A stretch of DNA of 64,000 nt from Bacteroidota bacterium (lineage in GTDB: Bacteria; Bacteroidota; Bacteroidia; AKYH767-A; OLB10): NCBI GenBank assembly GCA_016717725.1, contig JADKFA010000019.1:18197-82196 (forward strand), written 5' to 3'. Below, one piece after another: positions 19,257-26,288 of this stretch. The position numbers were made by a program, and so were the translations under genes. The notes beneath the pieces were generated by a model. It saw only the letters and a program-made list of their open reading frames with translations. It was not told the DNA's origin and did not search any database. How positions within the stretch are numbered: position 1 is the stretch's first letter; every line of letters begins with the position of its first letter.

Positions 19257-20300
19257 TTATCCTATCACCCAGGTTTCTCTTCCTTTCAAAATGGAATCTA
19301 AATCGGCTTTCTTCTTGCTTTTTGCTAATTCAATTTGTGCCTTCAACCCATCTTCGTAACACGAACGATCAGCAGAATAAAATACACCGAAAGGACGTGG
19401 TAAATGATCAACTCCATCTTCTGGACGATCAAAGAAGCGAGATAAAATTCCGGCTTTAGTCAAATCTTTTTCATCGTGAATCCAAAGATCGTTTGCTGAA
19501 TTACCATTTGCATTTAAGTCTACAATCACAGGCTTAAATCCTTCGAGTTTAATTCCCTTATCAGCATTTTGTCCGAAGATTAATGGCTTGTCTTGCTCAA
19601 TAAAAATGGTTTCTGCTTTCTTGCTTCCTTTATCTGTGAAAATTTCAAATGCTCCGTCATTAAAAACATTGCAGTTCTGATAAATTTCTAAAAAGGAAGT
19701 TCCCTTATGTCCATGTGAACGCTTTAACATTTCTTTCAAATGTACTGGATCACGGTCCATAGAACGAGCTACAAAAGTACCATTCGCACCTAGAGCTAAA
19801 GCAATCGGATTGAAAGGATGATCAATTGATCCCATCGGTGTCGACTTCGTCACTTTTCCTTCGTGTGAAGTAGGTGAATATTGTCCCTTCGTTAATCCAT
19901 AAATTTCATTGTTGAATAAAAGCAAATTGATATCGAAGTTTCTTCTCAATAAATGAATGAAGTGATTTCCACCAATTGATAATGAATCCCCATCACCACT
20001 CACCATCCAAATGCTTAACTCTGGACGAACACATTTTAATCCACTCACAATGGCAGCAGCACGACCATGGATACTATGCATTCCATATGTTTCCATGTAA
20101 TAAGGGAAACGAGAAGAACATCCAATCCCAGATATAAAAACAATATCTTCTCTCGGAATTCCTAAGTCGGGAACTACAGTTTGTACTTGTTTGAGGATGG
20201 AATAATCTCCACAACCCGGACACCAACGTACTTCTTGGTCGGTCACAAGTTCTTTACTCGTAAATTTTGTCTCTTCTGCTGATGTGGTGGTTGCTGACAT
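19257..20300 (-). CDS. korB: 2-oxoacid:ferredoxin oxidoreductase, beta (TPP) subunit
   Basis: This is the thiamine-diphosphate subunit of a 2-oxoacid (probably 2-oxoglutarate) ferredoxin oxidoreductase. The complex decarboxylates the oxoacid to an acyl-CoA and passes electrons to ferredoxin. It has 347 residues. CPGCGD (Cys 27 and 30) is an iron-sulfur ligand region, GIGCSSRFPYYM and HGRAAAIVSGLK are family blocks, and GDGDSLSIGGNHF with a downstream NNEIYGLTKGQ is the TPP/Mg site. It follows korA after 46 bases in the same operon. Preference for 2-oxoglutarate is inferred from similarity to the two-subunit group, not proven. Confidence 0.93.
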   Translation of the reverse strand: MSATTTSAEETKFTSKELVTDQEVRWCPGCGDYSILKQVQTVVPDLGIPREDIVFISGIGCSSRFPYYMETYGMHSIHGRAAAIVSGLKCVRPELSIWMVSGDGDSLSIGGNHFIHLLRRNFDINLLLFNNEIYGLTKGQYSPTSHEGKVTKSTPMGSIDHPFNPIALALGANGTFVARSMDRDPVHLKEMLKRSHGHKGTSFLEIYQNCNVFNDGAFEIFTDKGSKKAETIFIEQDKPLIFGQNADKGIKLEGFKPVIVDLNANGNSANDLWIHDEKDLTKAGILSRFFDRPEDGVDHLPRPFGVFYSADRSCYEDGLKAQIELAKSKKKADLDSILKGRETWVIG

Positions 20301-20346
20301 AGCTATGGGGAATATTTTAATTCGTTGGATTAATGAAAAGTATAAT

Positions 20347-22191
20347 TTATTTTTTCGCTAGTTCTTCAATCTTCGCAAAAATTTCTGTAGTAGAAAACGG
20401 CATCCCTTTGATTTTATTCAAACCGATTGCAGGAACCATGAACTTGTCACGAATGATAGAACATAACTGACCCGTATTCATCTCTGGAATTAAGATGGTG
20501 TCGAAGTTGTAAAGAATCTCCCCTAAGTTTTTCGGGAAAGGATGAAGGTGGCGAATTTGAGCATGACTCACATCCATTCCTTTTTCTCTGGCTTCTTTCA
20601 CCGCGGCCTTGATAGCACCATGTGTAGATCCCCATCCTAAAACAAGAATTTTCCCTTTCTCGGCGCCATTGTCAATAGTCTGCAATGGAATGTAATCGGC
20701 AATTTTATTTACCTTGGCTTCACGCATACGTACCATGAATTCATGATTTTCTGGATCATAACTGATGTTTCCAGTTTCATGCGCTTTTTCTAATCCACCA
20801 ATACGATGTTCTAAACCTTTCACTCCAGGAATGGCCCATGGTCTTGAAAGTTTTTCATCGCGCTTATAGGGAAGGAAACCACCTTCTGGAACTTCAGTAA
20901 TGAAGTTTCCTTTGAATTCTTTTAAGTCAGATGCTTGTGGGTATCTCCAAGGTTCCGATCCATTCGCAATGTATCCGTCACTTAAGAAAATTACTGGAGT
21001 CATAAATTCAATGGCAATTCTACATGCTTCGTAAACTGCAGAAAAACAATCGGCAGGTGATGTAGCACAAATTACTGGAATAGGTGCCTCTCCATTTCTT
21101 CCATACATTGCTTGGAACAAATCACTCTGCTCGGTCTTAGTAGGTAAACCAGTAGAGGGTCCACCGCGCTGAACATTTACAATAATCATGGGCAACTCTA
21201 ACATCATTCCTAATCCCATCGCCTCACCTTTTAAAGCGATACCAGGACCTGAAGATGTTGTTACCGCCAGCTTTCCTCCAAATGCGGCACCTATCACCGA
21301 GCAAATAGCTGCAATTTCATCTTCCGCTTGGTATGTAGTTACTCCAAAATGCTTGTATTTTGACAGATCATGTAGTATATCTGTCGCAGGAGTAATAGGA
21401 TAGGAACCTAAGAATAAATCTAAACCACATTTTTGTGATGCAGCAATAAGTCCTAATGCAGTTGCCTGGTTACCCATAATGTTTCGGTACGTCCCAGGAG
21501 TCATTGGTGCTGGATTTACAATGTATCGATCAGCAATGGTTTCGCTGGTCTCACCAAAATTGTATCCTGCCTTTAAAACTTTAAGATTTGCATCGAGTAC
21601 ATCAGGCTTCTTACCAAATTTTTCATTTAGGAAGTTCTCTGTATAATCTAGTTCGCGATTGTACATCCAATAAAGGAATCCTAAAACGAACATGTTTTTT
21701 GCACGATCAATTTCTTTAATGCCCATTCCTGATTCCGTTAAAGCAGCACGAGTCATCTTAGTCACATCAATGGTGATGAGTTTAAATCCTTCTAGAGATC
21801 CATCTGTAATCGGATTAATCCCATCAGCATAATTGGCCAATCTTAAGTTTTTTGGATCAAATCCATCAGAATTTGCAATGATGGTTCCGCCCTTGCGTAA
21901 ATGGCGAAGGTTGGCTTTTAATGCCGCAGCATTCATGGCTACCAAAACATCACACTCATCTCCAGGTGTGAAAATGTTGACGGATCCGAAGTGTAACTGA
22001 TAACCAGAAACTCCTGGAATGGTGCCCTGTGGGGCGCGAATCTCAGCTGGGAAATCGGGGAATGTACTTAAATCATTACCCAGCATCGCAGCTGTATTTG
22101 TAAATTGTGTCCCAGTAAGTTGCATTCCATCTCCAGAGTCTCCTGCAAATTTGATGATTACTCGGTCTAGTACTTTTTGATTATCGGCCAT
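20347..22191 (-). CDS. korA: 2-oxoacid:ferredoxin oxidoreductase, alpha subunit (gamma-alpha fusion)
   Basis: This 614-residue protein fuses the gamma domain (about residues 8-190, beginning VIIKFAGDSGDGMQLTG) to the alpha domain (about 225-610). Alpha blocks include GNQATALGLIAASQKCGLDLFLGSYPITPATDI, YQAEDEIAAICSVIGAAFGGKLAVTTSSGPG and QRGGPSTGLPTKTEQSD, typical of 2-oxoglutarate and 2-oxoacid:ferredoxin enzymes. A C-terminal transketolase-like domain ends near MNTGQLCSIIRDKF. It lies first in the korA-korB operon with a consensus -7 box 29 bases upstream. In Bacteroidota such enzymes can replace or supplement 2-oxoglutarate dehydrogenase. Assignment is secure. Confidence 0.94.
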   Translation of the reverse strand: MADNQKVLDRVIIKFAGDSGDGMQLTGTQFTNTAAMLGNDLSTFPDFPAEIRAPQGTIPGVSGYQLHFGSVNIFTPGDECDVLVAMNAAALKANLRHLRKGGTIIANSDGFDPKNLRLANYADGINPITDGSLEGFKLITIDVTKMTRAALTESGMGIKEIDRAKNMFVLGFLYWMYNRELDYTENFLNEKFGKKPDVLDANLKVLKAGYNFGETSETIADRYIVNPAPMTPGTYRNIMGNQATALGLIAASQKCGLDLFLGSYPITPATDILHDLSKYKHFGVTTYQAEDEIAAICSVIGAAFGGKLAVTTSSGPGIALKGEAMGLGMMLELPMIIVNVQRGGPSTGLPTKTEQSDLFQAMYGRNGEAPIPVICATSPADCFSAVYEACRIAIEFMTPVIFLSDGYIANGSEPWRYPQASDLKEFKGNFITEVPEGGFLPYKRDEKLSRPWAIPGVKGLEHRIGGLEKAHETGNISYDPENHEFMVRMREAKVNKIADYIPLQTIDNGAEKGKILVLGWGSTHGAIKAAVKEAREKGMDVSHAQIRHLHPFPKNLGEILYNFDTILIPEMNTGQLCSIIRDKFMVPAIGLNKIKGMPFSTTEIFAKIEELAKK

Positions 22192-22220
22192 ATTGATTGT
22201 TGAATCACTTTAAGAAGGTG

Positions 22221-22228
22221 CAAAAATA
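22221..22228 (-). promoter_or_regulatory. -7 box of the korAB operon
   Basis: The minus strand reads TATTTTTG, a perfect TAnnTTTG, 29 bases before the korA ATG at 22191. A clear -33 element is not seen. Confidence 0.55.
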
Positions 22229-22429
22229 CGAGATTTTAACGTTATTTAATTAACTTTTGTAAACTCTTTGTTTTTTGATGTGGTTTTGAAATTGTTGCTA
22301 TTCAGATATTTACAATATCATTGAGAGAAATATCATAAAACTCGGATTTTTTTATTGACAAAGAGAGCTAGCCCTATTTATTCGAAGTGTGAGAAACTAA
22401 AATTTTGACTTTTTGAGACAATAAAAAAG

Positions 22430-22700
22430 TTGAGACAAGGCATGCCTTGTCTCAACAAGTTTTCACTCTCTATAAATATCACGTCGTCGTAGAGGCAGGT
22501 TGTACCTGCCTCTACCACGACGTGATTGAAATTTAATGGATTAATTTCAATCTATTTGCAAAAAATAAATTATACCAATTGGATTTGGTATTATAGTGAA
22601 TGAAATTATTTTAAACTCGACTATATTGATTGCACCTGTATCCCTCAAAGTAGTATCTAAGTTATAATAAATCATATTCTTATTACTTATTCAGCAGACC
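22430..22700 (+). repeat. Dispersed two-hairpin element, copy 1
   Basis: This copy begins with a perfect 26-bp palindrome (22430-22455, core CAAGGCATGCCTTG). A second long hairpin follows (22478-22526: two 22-base arms, loop TTGTA, one mismatch, arms rich in GTAGAGGCAGG). After it comes a tail of about 170 bases including AATTTAATGGATTAATT, GCAAAAAATAAAT and ATTATTTTAAACTCGACTAT. The same parts, in the same order and orientation, recur at 55184-55435. No coding potential is seen. It lies in the 1,258-base spacer upstream of korA; the bases 22229-22429 of that spacer hold nothing I can name. Confidence 0.85.
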
Positions 22701-22770
22701 CTATATAGGGAGAGAGCAATCACTATTTCAAATTAAAAAGAAGGGGAAGTTATAATGAAGTGATAAAAAA

Positions 22771-23226
22771 CCCTGACTTACGGGTCAGGGTAAATTTTGA
22801 TAAGTTCTGATCTTATAGGGTCAGCAACCTTTTCTATCGATCCCAACTTACGGGTCAGGACTTTTTTTAATTCCCGACTTACGGGTCAGGTTTTTGTTTT
22901 TTAATTCCCGACTTACGGGTCAGGTTTTTGTTTTTTAATTCCCGACTTACGGGTCAGGTTTTTGTTTTTTAATTCCCGACTTATGGGTCAGGTTTTTGTT
23001 TTTTAATTCCCGACTTACGGGTCAGGTTTTTGTTTTTTAATTCCCAACTTACGGGTCAGGTTTTTGTTTTTTGATTCCCGACTTACGGGTCAGGTTTTTG
23101 TTTTTTAATTCCCGACTTACGGGTCAGGATTTTGTTTTTTTGATTCCCAACTTACGGGTCAGGATTTTGTTTTTTAATTCCCAACTTACGGGTCAGGGTT
23201 AATATTTTTTTCGTCTTACGGGACGA
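22771..23226 (+). repeat. 34-bp tandem array of CCCGACTTACGGGTCAGG units
   Basis: Eleven close copies of CCCGACTTACGGGTCAGG (some CCCAACTT..., one with TTATGGG) start at 22842, 22873, 22907, 22941, 22975, 23009, 23043, 23077, 23111, 23146 and 23180. Spacing is almost always 34 bases, with a T-rich filler of 16 bases (TTTTTGTTTTTTAATT). A stronger hairpin version at 22771-22790 (CCCTGAC, loop, GTCAGGG), a degenerate one near 22807, and CGTCTTACGGGACG near 23212 flank the array. Each unit has a small CCCG/CGGG hairpin followed by a T-run, so each resembles a weak terminator on the plus strand. Nothing coding is present. Confidence 0.92.
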
Positions 23227-23449
23227 TTTTGTTTCAGACTAAAAGAACTAATTACTTTTTGATAATTTCAATATCCGTGCCAAAGATTCTAGGGAAGGAT
23301 TTTTCGATTCTCTAATTTAATAACGGGTGACATAACGTTCCTAGTATTTGATTTTAATAGATTTTGATAATCTGATACTTAGATGACATGTTGGGATGGG
23401 TTCCAGGGATCCGGCCTAGCCCCCATCCTTCACATGGACTTTTGATGTA

Positions 23450-24169
23450 CTATGAGAATCGGTCCATAAAATCGCTTAATGCACGTACACTACTATCGAA
23501 AGAGAAATGATTGAACAATTGGAAGTATTTGTGACGATCGACTGTATACTGATAAGCGAACTTTGCCAATTCTAATTTGCTCGATTCAAAGCTCAATAAA
23601 TTAATGAGCTCAACAACTTGCCCTGTTGTCATCATTTCATGGTCTTTGATAGCTTGTTTTGCAATGACCATTTTAGTGCTTTCGAAATTTTGATTGTCTA
23701 TAGTATTTAATAGCGCATTAAATTCAGCAGGCGACATCAGATGATGTTGTGACTGATATCCGATTGGAGTAGGATTGAAGGGGGCGTAAGGATTACAAAT
23801 TGGATCAACAGGAACAGGCACAAAGTTCGGAATGACTTGGTTGATCCGAATAGTATTGTTTTGAGTTAACATGGCTCGAACTTCAGAACCTGCTGGAACA
23901 TCTATAAATCCATTATAAAGTAATCTTTTGTAGTTGTGATTATAATGAGATGGTTGTTGGATGGTCCAGATTTTTAATCGATACCTTCCAGCTTCTAAAT
24001 TGTTAATCTTTTTAACGGGTCCTGGATTGTTTACGAATTGATTGTCTAACTGAACCAAGACGGGAGCATTGTCAAATTTCCTAATGTGGAGGTCTGACAA
24101 GCGGTGATCTGCATTTGCATTTAATGATAAGATGCAAGCGATTACTAGAGTAGAGATCATGTTTTTCAT
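23450..24169 (-). CDS. Secreted DUF4476-domain protein
   Basis: This is a 239-residue exported protein of unknown function. A signal peptide spans about residues 1-20 (ending SLNANA). The middle (about 25-115) looks like a beta-rich domain, with LEAGRYRLKIW and GFIDVPAGSEVRAML. The C-terminal 95 residues fit DUF4476 in three repeats: FNALLNTIDNQNFESTKMVI, QVVELINLLSFESSKLELAK and YFQLFNHFSFDSSVRALSD. It is the only gene in the window with a strong Shine-Dalgarno sequence. Downstream (23394-23428) an imperfect hairpin, GGATGGG with CCCATCC, may be its terminator. DUF4476 proteins are common in Bacteroidota; their role is not known to me. Confidence 0.85.
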   Translation of the reverse strand: MKNMISTLVIACILSLNANADHRLSDLHIRKFDNAPVLVQLDNQFVNNPGPVKKINNLEAGRYRLKIWTIQQPSHYNHNYKRLLYNGFIDVPAGSEVRAMLTQNNTIRINQVIPNFVPVPVDPICNPYAPFNPTPIGYQSQHHLMSPAEFNALLNTIDNQNFESTKMVIAKQAIKDHEMMTTGQVVELINLLSFESSKLELAKFAYQYTVDRHKYFQLFNHFSFDSSVRALSDFMDRFS

Positions 24170-24176
24170 TTTGTGT

Positions 24177-24182
24177 CCTCCT
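24177..24182 (-). promoter_or_regulatory. Strong Shine-Dalgarno sequence for the DUF4476 gene
   Basis: The minus strand reads AGGAGG followed by ACACAAA and ATG, an ideal 7-base spacing. Bacteroidota genes rarely use such sites. Confidence 0.75.
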
Positions 24183-24346
24183 AATGTTTTAATAAATTTA
24201 AAAAGCGAGTTTCAAGGCTTGTGCCAAAATGCTCATTAAAAAAGAAATCCCCGATTATGGGGATTACAAACGGAAATGAAGATTTTATTTCAAAAGATCA
24301 AAATTGAAATTCAATTGAATGTAATTTAAAGGAATCTAGAATTCCT

Positions 24347-24448
24347 TTAATCGTTCGTCTTCTTACGACTAAAAAAGGATTCCGTAATCTGACTATAAAT
24401 AACCAAGGCAAAGGTCACCACTACTATCGCTATCGAAACATTCATCAT
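24347..24448 (-). CDS. Single-TM microprotein of 33 residues
   Basis: An ATG at 24448 opens a 33-residue frame, MMNVSIAIVVVTFALVIYSQ at the N-terminus and ITESFFSRKKTND at the C-terminus, stopping at 24347. It has one hydrophobic helix (residues 4-18) followed by a short basic tail, so the C-terminus is probably cytoplasmic. A consensus -7 box (TAATTTTG) ends 22 bases upstream, and AGAAAGAT just before the ATG is a weak ribosome-binding site. It sits between the SET-domain gene and the DUF4476 gene, same strand. Size and layout resemble small subunits or regulators of membrane complexes, but I recognise no family. A second microprotein with similar layout lies on the other side of the SET gene. 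Confidence 0.6.
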   Translation of the reverse strand: MMNVSIAIVVVTFALVIYSQITESFFSRKKTND

Positions 24449-24470
24449 ATCTTTCTGTCTTTGTTGGATG

Positions 24471-24478
24471 CAAAATTA
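24471..24478 (-). promoter_or_regulatory. -7 box upstream of the 33-residue microprotein
   Basis: The minus strand reads TAATTTTG, a perfect TAnnTTTG, between the SET gene stop (24550) and the microprotein start (24448). It supports separate transcription of the microprotein. Confidence 0.5.
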
Positions 24479-24549
24479 TACTAAAAAAGACAGTTTGATT
24501 TTAAATAAAAGTTAAATGATTTAACAAGTAATTGTTGATTTTATAAAGA

Positions 24550-25140
24550 CTACGCAAACTCCAATTCTTTTTTCACTTTTTTAATAGTTGTTTTCGAATG
24601 ACCATTCTTTAATGGAGTTCCATTTTCAATGGCTAACTTTTTCAGTTTGTTTTCTTTTCTTTTTTGGCGCTCTCGTTCTAAAATAATTTCACGTGTACCA
24701 TCAAGGTATCTCCAGTAATCATCACCATAATGTACAAAAACTTCTTGGCCAGGTTGAATCGTACGAGTAGCAACAATGAATACTTTCTGTACGCCATCTC
24801 TGCGCTTAATTTCGTATTGCGCGTTGTTTTTTAATCCTTCTACACGTCCAACACCTCTTGCATCATTGGCATATCGCCCAAAAGCCCAGGGTGTAAAATA
24901 AGCATCTACACAACGATTCTTAGTCATAAAAAAGGCATAACCTTCATGACCTTCTTTTGAACGTTTTTCACATTCAGCCCAAGTCACAATTTCACCTTCA
25001 TATTCACATACGATGTCGCCGCGCTTAAATTCAACGAGAGCAAAGAGGCCTTTGCCGGCATTAGGAAGTTGACTGATATTAATTTTTACTACTCCATTGG
25101 AGTCGACTAGAGCACCTTTTGCCTTTTTAGAAATTTTCAT
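24550..25140 (-). CDS. SET-domain protein (putative lysine methyltransferase)
   Basis: SET domains transfer a methyl group from S-adenosylmethionine to protein lysines. The 196-residue protein is nearly all SET domain (about residues 18-150). GKGLFALVEFKRGDIVCEYEGE is the first block, GRYANDARG the pseudoknot segment (usually NHS), and GQEVFVHYGDDYWRY the second (usually ELxxDY). The final 40 residues are highly basic (RERQKRKENKLKK), which suggests nucleic-acid or ribosome contact. Both termini lack a membrane segment. A consensus -7 box ends 7 bases before the ATG, so the mRNA should be almost leaderless. Bacterial SET proteins are known but mostly uncharacterised; the target is unknown. 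Confidence 0.88.
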   Translation of the reverse strand: MKISKKAKGALVDSNGVVKINISQLPNAGKGLFALVEFKRGDIVCEYEGEIVTWAECEKRSKEGHEGYAFFMTKNRCVDAYFTPWAFGRYANDARGVGRVEGLKNNAQYEIKRRDGVQKVFIVATRTIQPGQEVFVHYGDDYWRYLDGTREIILERERQKRKENKLKKLAIENGTPLKNGHSKTTIKKVKKELEFA

Positions 25141-25147
25141 AAGGCTG

Positions 25148-25155
25148 CAAAGATA
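25148..25155 (-). promoter_or_regulatory. -7 box of the SET-domain gene
   Basis: The minus strand reads TATCTTTG, a perfect TAnnTTTG, 7 bases before the ATG at 25140. Confidence 0.55.
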
Positions 25156-25263
25156 GTATGTCTAAGTCATTAAAAGTATAATTGATATAAAATCAATTAA
25201 GATTTAGTAATGATAAAATGGGGGGATGATTGAATAAGCAATCAACCCATTTAAAATGTGAGA

Positions 25264-25359
25264 TTAAGAATTGGTATTCTTTGCTCTTACATCAAGATAT
25301 TGTTGCCATACTACAACCAATACGCCTAAAACAATAATTAGAATGGATACAGTTTTCAT
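25264..25359 (-). CDS. Single-TM microprotein of 31 residues
   Basis: An ATG at 25359 opens a 31-residue frame, MKTVSILIIVLGVLVVVWQQ followed by YLDVRAKNTNS, stopping at 25264. The first 18 residues form one strongly hydrophobic helix and the tail is short and polar. Its N-terminus (MKTVSILIIV) resembles that of the other microprotein (MMNVSIAIVV), 0.8 kb away on the same strand. It lies between the LytTR regulator and the SET gene, with 177 bases upstream and 123 downstream that contain no other gene. No known family is recognised. A chance frame of this kind is possible in AT-rich spacer, so confidence is moderate. Confidence 0.55.
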   Translation of the reverse strand: MKTVSILIIVLGVLVVVWQQYLDVRAKNTNS

Positions 25360-25536
25360 TTTTTTATATTTTTTGATATAACTCAAAGTTCGGTCGACAA
25401 AGTACTTTTAGCCCCTTATTTTTGGCAAATAGGCGATGAAATGGGGCGAAAAACCCTTGAACATTGACTATTTACAGGTTTTTGTAAGTCTCAATTTTAA
25501 TTAATTGAGTAAAAAATGAATCGGATTTGGTATTAG

Positions 25537-26283
25537 TTACAATCTAGAAAATAGCTCCATGAATCCATCTTTACGTTGACGAGCTACCGTAATAGTAGAT
25601 TTGTCGCTCATCACCAAGTATCCCCCACCATCTTTCACAAATTTTTCAATATGGTTCAAATTAACGAGATGAGATTGATGAACTCTATAAAAAGGTTGCG
25701 CTTCAAGGGAGCTTTCAATTTGCTTTAATGTTTTGGTAATGCAAATATTTTCACCAGTCACCAAATGAACAAAACTATAATTGCTGTCACTTTCAACCCT
25801 TACAATTTGATCCACATTTATAAATGAAATGCCGTCTTGAGTAGGGAGAGCAATTTTTTTGTTCGATTTTAATTGTTCTTTAAACAGATTTAATAAAATT
25901 TCAATTTTTTCATTTGAGTACTTGTTATCTTTATTCTTTAATTTTTCAACCGCGTGAATTAAATCACTTTTTTCTATGGGTTTCAACAAATAGTCAATTG
26001 CATTTTCTTTGAAAGCGTGTACAGCAAATTGGTTGTAAGCGGTAGTGAATATAACTTCAAATTCAAATGGTTTGAGAATATTGAGCATTTCAAACGCATT
26101 CATCCCCGGCATTTCAATATCAAGAAAGATTACATCAGGATGAAGATCTCTTATTTTCTCAATGGCTTCTTCTGGTTGATGACATTCACATAGTATAGAA
26201 ATGGTAGGACAATAGGTTTCAATTTGCCAACGAAGTACTTCGGTGCAACTGGTTTCATCATCAATAAGAATAGCTTTTAACAT
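25537..26283 (-). CDS. LytTR-family response regulator
   Basis: This is a 248-residue two-component regulator. The receiver domain (residues 1-120) has the acidic pair DDE near residue 8, the phospho-acceptor Asp in VIFLDIEMPG (about 56), and TTAYN and LLKPIEKSD later. The C-terminal LytTR DNA-binding domain (about 145-248) shows VRVESDSNYSFVHL, FYRVHQSHLVNLNHI and KFVKDGGGYLVMSD. It starts 5 bases after the stop of its kinase, so the pair is one operon. Targets are unknown; nearby secreted peptidase and surface-protein genes are possible but not shown. Confidence 0.95.
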   Translation of the reverse strand: MLKAILIDDETSCTEVLRWQIETYCPTISILCECHQPEEAIEKIRDLHPDVIFLDIEMPGMNAFEMLNILKPFEFEVIFTTAYNQFAVHAFKENAIDYLLKPIEKSDLIHAVEKLKNKDNKYSNEKIEILLNLFKEQLKSNKKIALPTQDGISFINVDQIVRVESDSNYSFVHLVTGENICITKTLKQIESSLEAQPFYRVHQSHLVNLNHIEKFVKDGGGYLVMSDKSTITVARQRKDGFMELFSRL

Positions 26284-26288
26284 TGTTC

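Noticed and set aside
22842..23197. Could the 34-bp array be a CRISPR?
   Set aside because: The 16-base intervals are nearly identical T-rich filler, not unique spacers, the unit is only 18 bases and no cas gene is present.
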